Positions 50,701 to 62,234 of a stretch of 64,000 bases of DNA are shown one piece after another. How positions within the stretch are numbered: position 1 is the first letter of the stretch; each line of letters starts with the position of its first letter. The DNA is from Acanthosepion esculentum (lineage: Eukaryota; Mollusca; Cephalopoda; Sepiida; Sepiidae), in the NCBI GenBank assembly GCA_964036315.1, contig CAXIWW010000817.1:7971501-8035500 (forward strand), in the 5' to 3' direction. The notes beneath the pieces were generated by a model that was not told where the DNA came from, searched no databases, and worked only from the letters and a program-made list of their open reading frames with translations. The position numbers and the translations under genes were made by a program.

Positions 50701-53700
50701 TCCAGCAGCCATGATTCTGATCTGTTGGTTTCTGGTGCATATTTGAGAATCTAATATAAGATTTTAGACTACGTCCAGCAGCATAACCTCTGACCTGTTG
50801 GCTTCCGGTCCATATTTGAGCGTCTTGTGTAAGATGATACACTACGTCCAGCAGCCCTGTTTCTGATCTCTTGGTTTCTGGTGCATATTTGAGCGTCTAA
50901 TGTAAAAAGATAAACTACGTCCATCAGCATGGCCTCTGATTTGTTGGGTTCCGGTCCATATTTGAGCGTCTTGTGTAAGATGATACACTACGCCCAGCAG
51001 CCCTGTTTCTGATCTCTTGGTTTCTGGTGCATATTTGAGCGTCTAATGTAAAAAGATAAACTACGTCCAGCAGAATGGCCTGTTTTCTGTTGGTTTCCGG
51101 TCCATATTTGAGCGTCTAATGTAAGATTTTAGACTACGTCCAGCAGCATGGCCTCTGACCTGTTGGCTTCCGGACCATATCTGAGCGTCTTGTGTAAGAT
51201 GATACACTACGTCTAGCAGCCATGATTCTGATCTGTTGGTTTCTGTTGCATATTTGAGCGTCTAATGTAAAAAGATAAACTACGACCAGCAGCATGGCCT
51301 CTGATCTGTTGGTTTCCGGTCCATATTTGAGCGTCTAATGTAAGATTTTAGACTACGACCAGCAGCATGGCCTCTGAACTCTTGGTTTCCGGTCCGTATT
51401 TGAGCGTCTTGTCTATATGATACACAACGTCCAGCAGCCCTGTTTCTGATCTCTTGGTTTATGGTGCATATTTGAGCGTCTAATGTAAAAAGATAATCTA
51501 CGTCCAGCAGCATGGCCTCTGATCTGTTGGTTTCCGGTTCATATTTGAGCGTCTAATGTAAGATTTTAGACTACGTCCAGCAGCATAGCCTCTGACTTGT
51601 TGGCTTCCGGTCCATATTTGAGCATTTTTGTGTAAGATGATACACTACGTCCAGCAGCCCTGTTTCTGATCACTTGGTTTCTGGTGCATATTTGAGCGTC
51701 TAATGTAAAAAGATAAAGTACATCCTGCAGCATGGCCTCTGACCTGTTGGCTTCCAGACCATATCTGAGCGTCTTGTGTAAGATGATACACTACGTCTAG
51801 CAGCCATGATTCTGATCTGTTGGTTTCTGTTGCATATTTGAGCGTCTAATGTAAAAAGATAAACTACGACCAGCAGCATGGCCACTGATCTGTTGGTTTC
51901 CGGTCCATATTTGAGCGTCTAATGTAAGATTTTAGACTACGTCCAGCAGCATGGCTTCTGACCTGTATGTTTCCGGTCGATATTTGAGCGTCTTGTGTAA
52001 GATGATACACTACGTCCAGCAGCCATGATTCTGATCTCTTGTTTCTGATGCATATTTGAGCGTCTAATGTAAAAAGAGAAACTACGTCCAGCAGCATGGC
52101 CTCTGATCTGTTGGATTCCGGTCCATATTTGAGCGTCTAATGTAAAAGGTAAACTACGTCCAGCAGCATGGCCTCTGATCTGTTGGTTTCCGGTCCATAT
52201 TTGAGCGTCTAATATAAGATTTTAGACTACGTCCAGCAGCATAGCCTCTGACCTGTTGGCTTCCGATCCATATTTGAGCGTCTTGTGTAAGATGATACAC
52301 TACGTCCAGCAGCCCTGTTTCTGATCTTTTGGTTTCTTGTGGATATTTGAGCGTCTAATGTAAAAAGATATACTACGTCCAGCAGCATGGCCTCAGATCT
52401 GTTGGTTTCCGGTTCATATTTGAGCGTCTAATGTAAGATTTTAGACTACGTCCAGCAGCATGGCCTCTGACCTGTTGGCTTCCGGTCCATATTTGAGCGT
52501 CTAGTGTAAGATGATACACTACGTCCAGCAGCCCTGTTTCTGATCTGTTGGTTTCTGGTGCATATTTGACCGTCTAATGTAAAAGATAAACTACATCCAG
52601 CAGCATGGCCTCTGATCTGTTGGTTTCCGGTCCATATTTGAGCCTCTAATGTAAGATTTTAGACTACGACCAGCAGCATGGACTCTGACCTCTTGGCTTC
52701 CGGTCCATATTTGAGCGTCTTGTGTAAGATGATACACTACGTCCAGCAGCCATGATTCTGATCTGTTGGTATCTTGTGCATATTTGAGCGTCTAATGTAA
52801 AAAGATATACTACGTCCAGCAGCTGGGCTTCTGATCGGTTGGTTTCCGGTCCATATTTGAGCCTCTAATATAAGATTTTAGACTACGTCCAGCAGCATAG
52901 CCTCTGACCTGTTGGCTTGCGGTCCATATTTTAGCGTCTTGTGTAAGATGATACACCACGTCCAGCAGCCCTGTTTCTGATCTCTTGGTTTCTGGTGCAT
53001 ATTTGAGCGTCTAATGTAAAAAGATAAACTACGTCCAGCAGCATGGCCTTTCATCTGTTGGTTTCCGGCCCATATTTGAGCGTCTAATGTAAGATTTTAG
53101 ACTACGTCCAGCAGCATGGCCTCTGAACTGTTGGCTTTCGGACCATATCTGAGCGTCTTGTGTAAGATGATACACTCCGTCTAGCAGCCATGATTCTGAT
53201 CTGTTGGTTTCTGGTGCATATTTGACCGTCTAATGTAAAAAGATAAACTACATCCAGCAGCATGGCCTATGATCTGTTGGTTTCCGGTCCACATTTGAGC
53301 GTCTAATGTAAGATTTTAGACAATGTCCAGCAGCATGGCCTCTGAACTCTTGGTTTCCGGTCCGTATTTGAGCGTCTTGTGTATATGATACACAACGTCC
53401 AGCAGCCCTGTTTCTGATCTCTTGGTTTCTGGTGCATATATGCGCGTCTAATGTAAGAAGATAATCTACGTCCAGCAGCATGGCCTCTGATCGGTTCATA
53501 TTTGAGAGTCTAATGTAAGATTTTAGACTACGCCCAGCAGCATGGCCTCTGACCTGTTGGCTTCCGGTCCATATTTGAGCGTCTTCTGTGAGATGATACA
53601 CTACGTCCTGCAGACCTGTTTCTGATCTCTTGTTTTCTGGTGCATATTTGAGCGTCTAATGTAAAAAGATAAACTACGTCCAGCAGCTTGGCCTCTGATC

Positions 53701-54432
53701 TGTTGGTTTCCGGTTCATATTTGAGCGTCTAATGTAAGATTTTAGACTACGTCCAGCAGCATGGCCTCTGACCTGTATGTTTCCGGTCGATATTTTAGCG
53801 TCTTGTGTAAGATGATACACTACGTGCAGCAGCCATGATTCTGATCTGTTGGTTTCTGGTGCATATTTGAGCGTCTAATATAAAAAGATAAACTACGACC
53901 AGCAGCATGGCCTCTGATCTGTTGGATTCCGGTCCATATTTGAGCGTCTAATGTAAGATTTTAGAGTACGCCCAGCAGCATGGCCTCTGACCTCTTGGCT
54001 TCCGGTCAATATTTGACCGTCTTGTGTAAGATGATACACTACGTCCAGCAGCCCTGTTTCTGATCTCTTGGTTTCTGGTGCATATTTGAGCGTCTAATGT
54101 AAAAAGATAAACTACGTCCAGCAGAATGGCCTGTGATCTGTTGGTTTCCGGTCCATATTTGAGCGTCTAATGTAAGATTTTAGACTACGTCCAGCAGCAT
54201 GGCCTCTGACCTGTTGGCTTCCGGACCATATCTGAGCGTCTTGTGTAAGATGATACACTACGTCTAGCAGCCATGATTCTGATCTGTTGGTTTCTGTTGC
54301 ATATTTGAGCGTCTAATGGAAAAAGATAAACTACGTCCAGCAGCATGGCCTCTGATCTCTTGGTTTCCCGTCCATATTTGAGCGTCTAATGTAAGATGTT
54401 AGACTACCTCCAGCAGCATGGCCTCTGATCTG
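47685..54432 (-). repeat. Satellite D', inverted copy
   Basis: About 6.75 kb of the same 73-bp family in opposite orientation, with landmarks such as GGTTTCCGGTCCATATTTGA, GCGTCTAATGTAAAAAGATA and CTACGTCCAGCAGCATGG. The trimer order is the reverse complement of the left arm. It is about one third as long as the left D array. The segment 51280-51513 is almost identical to 31538-31771 on the other strand. No gene is seen. Confidence 0.95.
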
Positions 54433-54492
54433 TTGGTGTCCAATTGTCGGGAATTTCTTACCTTATCCATAAGTTCAAACGTTTTTCGACAC
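54433..54492 (-). repeat. Terminal direct repeat of C', inner copy (60 bp)
   Basis: Complete version of the repeat. On the minus strand it begins GTGTCGAAAAACG, contains ATAAGGTAAGAAATTCCCG and ends CAATTGGACACCAA. AAGGTAAG resembles a eukaryotic 5' splice site. Confidence 0.85.
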
Positions 54493-54823
54493 CTTGAATA
54501 GAGTGGAGCCGAAATTCAACGGTATGGGGCTTGTGTTAGCTCATTTACGGAAATTGTTATGCAGCCTTAAACAGGGAAATCAGTCATATTTCACTTGTTT
54601 ATAACTTTTTCCATTAAAGCAATATTTTCAAATTGGGTATCAAATTGTGTGCAATTACTTGATTTGTCTATATTTACAGGGATTTTTCATTTGCTCAGAT
54701 AGTAAAAAGTACAGCTTTCACCATGTGTGCGGTATGTCGTCTGACAATTTACATCGTCCGAATTCCAGTGTGCACTATAAAACTGCATTTCTAATTTTTC
54801 CTTTTTATAGAATCCACAAAATA

Positions 54824-54884
54824 TTGGTGTCCAATTGTCGGGAATTGCTTACCTCATCCATAATTACAAAAGTTTTTTCGACAC
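54824..54884 (-). repeat. Terminal direct repeat of C', outer copy (61 bp)
   Basis: On the minus strand it begins GTGTCGAAAAAAC, contains GATGAGGTAAGCAATTCCCG and ends CAATTGGACACCAA. It joins B' through the shared bases CGACACAGACGAC. It differs from its partner at 25477-25537 at about four positions. Confidence 0.85.
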
Positions 54885-57800
54885 AGACGACCCCCCACCC
54901 AGGAGACAGTCCCAGAAAGTACAACGCAGACGACACCCACTCCCAGAAAGTCCCACGCAGACGACCCCCAGTCCCACAATGTCCCAAGCAGACGACCCCC
55001 CACCCAGGAGACATTCCCAGAAAGTCCCACGCAGACGACACCCAATCCCAGAAAGTTCAACGCAGACGACCCCGAGTCCCAGAAAGTCCCACGCAGACGA
55101 CCCCCTAGTCCCAGAAAGTCCCACGCAGACGATCCTCCAGACAGGAGACAGTCCCAAAAAGTCCCACGCAGACGACCCCCAGTCCCAGCAAGTCGCACGC
55201 AGACGACCCCCCCAACCCAGGAGACAATCCCAGAAAGTCGCACGCAGACGACACCCAGTCCCAGAAAGTCCCATGCAGACGACCTCCCACCCAGGAGACA
55301 GACCCATATATCCCACGCAGACGACCCCCAGTCCCAGAAAGTCCCATGCAGACGACCCCCCACCCAGGAGACAGACCCATATATCCCACGAAGACAACCC
55401 CCAGTCACAGAAAGTCCCACTCACACGAACACCCACCCAGGAGACAGTCCCAGAAAGTCCCACGCAGGCGACCCCCAGTAACAGAAAGACCCACGCTGAC
55501 GACCCCCACCCAGGAGACAGACTCAGAAATTCCCACGCAGACGAGCCCCCATCCAGGAGACAGTCCCAGAAAGTCCCACGCAGACGAACCCCCACGCATG
55601 AGACAGTCCCAGAAAGTCCAACGCAGACGAACCCCCACCCAGGAGACAGTCCCAGAAAGACCCACGCAGACGACCCCCAGTCCCAGAAAGTGCCACGCAG
55701 ACGACCCCCAGTCCCACAAAGTCCCACGCAGACGACCCCCCACCCAGGTGATAGTGCCAGAATGTCCCACGCAGACGACCCACAGTCCCAGAATGTCCCA
55801 CGCAGACGATCCCCACCAAGGAGACAGTCCCAGAAAGTCCCACGCAGACGATCCCCCACCCAGAAGAGAGTCCCTGAAAGTCCCACGCAGACAACCCCCA
55901 GTCCCAGAAATTCCCACGCAGACGACTCCCCACCGAGGAGACAGTCCCAGAAAGTCCCACGCAGACGAGCCCAGTCCCAGAAAGTCCCACGCAGACGACC
56001 CCCACCCAGGAGACAGTCCCAGAAAGTCCCACGCAGACGACACCCAGTCCCTGAAAGTCCCAAGCAGACGATCTCCCACGCAGGAGACAGTCCCAGAAAG
56101 TCCCACGCAGACGAACCCCCACCCAGGAGAAATTCCCAGAAAGTCCCACGCAGAGGAGCCCAGTCCCAGAAAGTCCCACGCAGACGACCCCCACCCAGGA
56201 GACAGTCCCAGAAACTACCACGCAGATGACACCCAGTCTCAGAAAGTCCCAGACAGACGAATCCCCACCCAGGAGACAGTCCCAGAAAGTCCCACGCAGA
56301 CGACGCCCCACCCAGTAGAGAGTCCAAAAAAGATCCACGCAGACGACACCGAGTCCTAGAAAGTCCCATACAGACGACCCCCCACCCAGGAGACAGTCCA
56401 AGAAAGTAACACGCAGACGACCTCCAGTCCCAGAAAGTCCAACGCAGACGACCACCAGTCCCACAAAGTCCCACGCAGACGACCCCCCACCCAGGAGACA
56501 GTCCCAGAAAGTCCCACGCAGACGAACCACAGTCCCAGAATGTCCCAGGCAGACGCCCCACACCAAGGAGACAGTCCCAGAAAGTCCCACGCAGACGATC
56601 CCCCACCCAGAAGAGAGTCCCTGAAAGTCCCACGCAGACAACCCCCAGTACCAGAATGTCCCACGAAGACGAACCCCAGTCCAAGAAAGTCCCACGCAGA
56701 AGACCCCCTGTCCCAGAAAGTCCCACGCAGACGACACCCAGTCCCAAAAAATCCCACGCAGAGGACCCTCCACTCAGGAGTCAGTCCCAGAAAGTCCCAC
56801 GACGACGGACCCCCACCCAGGAGACAGTCCCAGAAAGACCCACGCAGACGACCCCAGTCCCAGGAAGTCCCACGCAGACGACTCCCCACCCAGGAGAGAG
56901 TCCAAGAAAGACCAACGCAGAAAGTCCCATACAGAAGACCCCGCACCCAGGAGACAGTCCCAGAAAGTAACACGCAGACGACCTCCAGTCCCAGAAAGTC
57001 CCACGCACACGACCACCAGTCCCACAATGTCCTACGCAGACGAGCCCCCACCAAGGAGACAGTCCCAGAAAGTCCCACGCAGACCACCCACCCACCCATG
57101 AGACAGTCCCAGAAAGTCCCACGGAGACGACCCACTGTCCCAGAAAGTCCCACGCAGACGCCCCCAACCAAGGAGACATTACCAGAAATTCCCACGCAGA
57201 CGACTACCTAGTCCCAGAAAGTCCCACGCAGAAGACACCCTGTCCCAGAAAGTCCCACGCAGACGACACCCAGTCCCAGAAAATCCCACGCAGTGGACTC
57301 TCCACCCAGGAGACAGTCCCAGAAAGTCCCACGGATAGGACCCACCCACCCAGGAGAGAGTACCAGAAAGACCCACGCAGACGACCCCCTGTCTCAGAAA
57401 GTCCCACGCACACGACTCCACGCCCAGGAAACAGTCCCAGAAAGTCCCACGCAGACGACACGCAATCCCAGAATGTCCCACGCAGACGACCACCAGTCCC
57501 ACAAAGTCCTACGCAGAAAAAGGAGACAGTCCCAGAAAGTCCCACGCAGACGAAACACCACCCAGGAGTCAGTACCAGAAAGACCCACGCAGACGAACCC
57601 CTGTCTCAGAAAGTCCCACGCAGACGACTACCCACCCAGGAGACAGTCCCAGAAAGTCCCACGCAGACGACCTCCCACCCAGGAGACAGTCCCAGAAAGT
57701 CCCACGCAGACGACCCCCAGTCCCAGAAAGTCCCACGCAGACGACCCCCACCCAGGAGACAGTCCCAGAAAGTCCCACGCAGACGACCCCCAGTCCAAGA

Positions 57801-60800
57801 AAGTCCCACGCAGACGACCCCCCACCCAGGAGACAGTCACAGAAAGTCCCACGCAGACAACACGACACCCAGGAGACAGTCCCAGAAAGTCCCACGCAGA
57901 CGACCCCCACCGAGGAGACAGGCACAGAAATTTCCACGCAGACGACCCCCCAGTCAGGAGACAGTCCGAGGAAGACCCACGCAGACGACCCCCAGTCCCA
58001 GAAAGTCCCACGCAGACGACCGCCCACCCAGGAGACAGTCCCAGAAAGTCCCACGCAGACGAACCCCAGTCCCAGAAAGTCCCATGCAGACGACCCCCAC
58101 CCAGGAGACAGTCCCAGATATCCCACGCAGACGACCCCCACCCAGGAGAGAGTCCCAGAAAGACCTACGCAGACGAACCCAGTCCCAGAAAGTCCCACGC
58201 AGACGACCGCCCACCCAGGAGACAGTCCCAGAAAGTCCCACGCAGACGAACCCCAGTCCCAGAAAGTCCCATGCAGACGACCCCCACCCAGGAGACAGTC
58301 CCAGAAAGTCCCACGCAGACGACCCCCAGTCCCAGAAAGTCCCACGCAGACGAACCCCCACACAGGAGACAGTCCCAGAAAGTCCCACGCAGAAAACGCC
58401 CAGTCCCAGAAAGTCCCACGCAGACGACCCCCAACCCAGGGACAGTACAAGAAAGTCACACGCAGACGACCACCAGTCCCAGAATGTCCCACGCAGACCA
58501 GTCACAGTCCAAGAAAGTCCCATGCAGACGACCCCCCACCCAGGAGACAGTCCCAGAAAGACCCAAACAGACGACCCCCCACCCAGGAGACAGTCCCAGA
58601 AAGTCATACGCAGACGACCCCCAGTCCCAGAAAGTCCCATGCAGACGACCCCCTACCCAGGAGACAGTCCCAGAACGTCCCACGCAGACGACCCCCACCC
58701 AGGGGACAGTCCCAGAAAGTCCCACGCAGACGACCCCCCACCCAGGAGATAGTCCCAGAAAGTCCCACGCAGACGACCCCCAGTCCCAGAATATCCCACG
58801 CCGACGAGCCCCAGTCCGAGAAAGTCCCACGAAGACGACCCTCCACCCAGGAGACAGTCCCAGAACGTCCCAAAAAGACGACCCTCCACCCTGGAGACTG
58901 TCCCAGAAAGACCCACGCGGTCAACCCCCAGTCCCAGAAAGTCCCACGCAGACGACCCCCAGTCCCACAATGTCCTACGCAGATGACACCCCCACCCAGG
59001 GGACAGTGCCAGAAAGTCCCAGGCATACGACCCCCAACCCATGAGACAGTCCCAGAAAGACCCACGGTGACGACTCACAGTCCCAGAAAGTCCAACGCAG
59101 ACGACCCCCATCCATGAGACCGTCCCAGAAATTCCCACGCAGACGACCCCTAGTCCCAGAAAGTCCCAGGCAGACGACTCCCAGACAGGAGACAGTCCCA
59201 GAAAGTCCCACGCAGACGACCCCCAGTCCCAGAAAGTCCCACGAAGACGACCCCCCATCCAGGAGACAGACCCAGAAAGTCCCACGCAGACGACACCCCA
59301 CCCAGGAGACAATCCCAGAAAGACCCACCAGACGGACCCCTGTCTCAGAAAGTCCCACGCAGACGACTCCCCACCCAGGAGACAGTCCCAGAAAGACCCA
59401 CGCAGACAACCCCCCACCCAAAAGACAATCCCAGAAAGACCCACGCAGACGACCCCCAGTCCCAGAAAGTCCCACGCAGACGAGTCACAGTCCCAGAAAG
59501 TCCCACGTAGACGACCCCCCACCCAGGAGACAGTCCCAGAAAGTTCCACGGAGACGACTCCCAGTCCCACAAAGTCCCACGCGACGATCCCCAGTCCCAG
59601 AAAGTCCCACGCAGACGACCCCCAACCCAGGGACAGTACAAGAAAGTCACACGCAGACGACCACCAGTCCCAGAATGTCCCACGCAGACCAGTCACAGTC
59701 CAAGAAAGTCCCATGCAGACGACCCCCCACCCAGGAGACAGTCCCAGAAAGACCCAAACTGACGACCCCCCACCCAGGAGACAGTCCCAGAAAGTCATAC
59801 GCAGACGACCCCCAGTCCCAGAAAGTCCCATGCAGACGACCCCCTACCCAGGAGACAGTCCCAGAACGTCCCACGCAGACGACCCCCACCCAGGGGACAG
59901 TCCCAGAAAGTCCCACGTTGACAACCCACAGTCCCAGAAAGTCCCACGCAGACGACCCCCCACCCAGGAGACAGTCCCAGAAAGTCCCACGCAGACGACC
60001 CCCAGTCCCAGAAAGTCCCACGCCGACGAGCCCCAGTCCGAGAAAGTCCCACGAAGACGACCCTCCACCCAGGAGACAGTCCCAGAACGTCCCAAAAAGA
60101 CGACCCTCCACCCTGGAGACTGTCCCAGAAAGACCCACGCGGTCAACCCCCAGTCCCAGAAAGTCCCACGCAGACGACCCCCAGTCCCACAATGTCCTAC
60201 GCAGATGACACCCCCACCCAGGGGACAGTGCCAGAAAGTCCCAGGCATACGACCCCCAACCCATGAGACAGTCCCAGAAAGACCCACGGTGACGACTCAC
60301 AGTCCCAGAAAGTCCAACGCAGACGACCCCCATCCATGAGACCGTCCCAGAAATTCCCACGCAGACGACCCCTAGTCCCAGAAAGTCCCAGGCAGACGAC
60401 TCCCAGACAGGAGACAGTCCCAGAAAGTCCCACGCAGACGACCCCCAGTCCCAGAAAGTCCCACGAAGACGACCCCCCATCCAGGAGACAGACCCAGAAA
60501 GTCCCACGCAGACGACACCCCACCCAGGAGACAATCCCAGAAAGACCCACCAGACGGACCCCTGTCTCAGAAAGTCCCACGCAGACGACTCCCCACCCAG
60601 GAGACAGTCCCAGAAAGACCCACGCAGACAACCCCCCACCCAAAAGACAATCCCAGAAAGACCCACGCAGACGACCCCCAGTCCCAGAAAGTCCCACGCA
60701 GACGAGTCACAGTCCCAGAAAGTCCCACGTAGACGACCCCCCACCCAGGAGACAGTCCCAGAAAGTTCCACGGAGACGACTCCCAGTCCCACAAAGTCCC

Positions 60801-62234
60801 ACGCGACGATCCCCAGTCCCAGAAAGTCCCACGCAGACGACCCCCAACCCAGGGACAGTACAAGAAAGTCACACGCAGACGACCACCAGTCCCAGAATGT
60901 CCCACGCAGACCAGTCACAGTCCAAGAAAGTCCCATGCAGACGACCCCCCACCCAGGAGACAGTCCCAGAAAGACCCAAACTGACGACCCCCCACCCAGG
61001 AGACAGTCCCAGAAAGTCATACGCAGACGACCCCCAGTCCCAGAAAGTCCCATGCAGACGACCCCCTACCCAGGAGACAGTCCCAGAACGTCCCACGCAG
61101 ACGACCCCCACCCAGGGGACAGTCCCAGAAAGTCCCACGTTGACAACCCACAGTCCCAGAAAGTCCCACGCAGACGACCCCCCACCCAGGAGACAGTCCC
61201 AGAAAGTCCCACGCAGACGACCCCCAGTCCCAGAAAGTCCCACGCCGACGAGCCCCAGTCCGAGAAAGTCCCACGAAGACGACCCTCCACCCAGGAGACA
61301 GTCCCAGAACGTCCCAAAAAGACGACCCCCCACCCTGGAGACTGTCCCAGAAAGACCCACGCGGTCAACCCCCAGTCCCAGAAAGTCCCACGCAGACGAC
61401 CCCCAGTCCCACAATGTCCTACGCAGATGACACCCCCACCCAGGGGACAGTGCCAGAAAGTCCCAGGCATACGACCCCCAACCCATGAGACAGTCCCAGA
61501 ACGTCCCACGGTGACGACTCACAGTCCCAGAAAGTCCAACGCAGACGACCCCCATCCATGAGACCGTCCCAGAAATTCCCACGCAGACGACCCCTAGTCC
61601 CAGAAAGTCCCAGGCAGACGACTCCCAGACAGGAGACAGTCCCAGAAAGTCCCACGCAGACGACCCCCAGTCCCAGAAAGTCCCACGAAGACGACCCCCC
61701 ACCCAGGAGACAGACCCAGAAAGTCCCAAGCAGACGACACCCCACCCAGGAGACAATCCCAGAAAGACCCACCAGACGGACCCCTGTCTCAGAAAGTCCC
61801 ACGCAGACGACTCCCCACCCAGGAGACAGTCCCAGAAAGACCCACGCAGACAACCCCCCACACAAAAGACAGTCCCAGAAAGACCCACGCAGACGACCCC
61901 CAGTCCCAGAAAGTCCCACGCAGACGAGTCACAGTCCCAGAATGTCCCACGTAGACGACCCCCCACCCAGGAGACAGTCCCAGAAAGTTCCACGGAGACG
62001 ACTCCCAGTCCCACAAAGTCCCACGCGACGATCCCCACTCCAAGAAAGTCCCACGCAGACGACCCCCCACGCAGGAGACAGTCCCAGAAAGTCCAACGCA
62101 GACGACCCCCAGTACCAGAAAGTACCATGCAGACGACCCCCACCCAGGAGACAGTCCCAGAACGTCCCACGTAGACGACCCCCAACCAGGAGACAGTCCC
62201 AGAAATTCCCACGCAGACGAACCCCCACCCCATC
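54885..62234 (-). repeat. Satellite B', inverted copy of the 31/43-bp array
   Basis: About 7.35 kb of satellite B in reverse orientation (GTCCCAGAAAGTCCCACGCA, GACGACCCCCAGT, CACCCAGGAGACA), so the + strand here is C/A-rich. The portion next to C' matches the left sequence just before 14690 and 25476. The portion at about 57.1-58.4 kb matches left 2.5-3.8 kb. Most of the left 4.5-13.9 kb block has no counterpart of similar length. Proline-, serine- and arginine-rich translations on the + strand reflect the repeat. Confidence 0.95.
58440..62037 (-). repeat. Triplicated unit of about 1,222 bp in satellite B'
   Basis: Three tandem copies start at the shared phrase GGACAGTACAAGAAAGTCAC: 58440, 59631 and 60853. 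Copy 1 is 1,191 bp because it lacks one 31-bp monomer near 58726. Copy 2 is 1,222 bp. Copy 3 runs to about 62037, where it enters sequence adjacent to the A junction. Small differences are visible (ACCCTCCACCCTGG near 60103 versus ACCCCCCACCCTGG in copy 3). The left arm has this unit once, at about 1419-2510. Confidence 0.85.

Larger units (their letters stand above)
54433..54884 (-). other. Module C', inverted copy of the junction module
   Basis: 452 bp, the reverse complement of 25477-25910, with both terminal direct repeats complete (54433-54492 and 54824-54884). The extra length over the left copy is the roughly 19 bp missing from the left inner repeat. It again lies exactly between D' and B', so both module junctions survive the inversion. 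The part next to D' (54493 to about 54613) is nearly unchanged, while the part next to B' holds most differences. The frame starting near 54647 corresponds to the left reverse-strand frame but shows about 11 amino-acid changes in 80. Confidence 0.88.
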
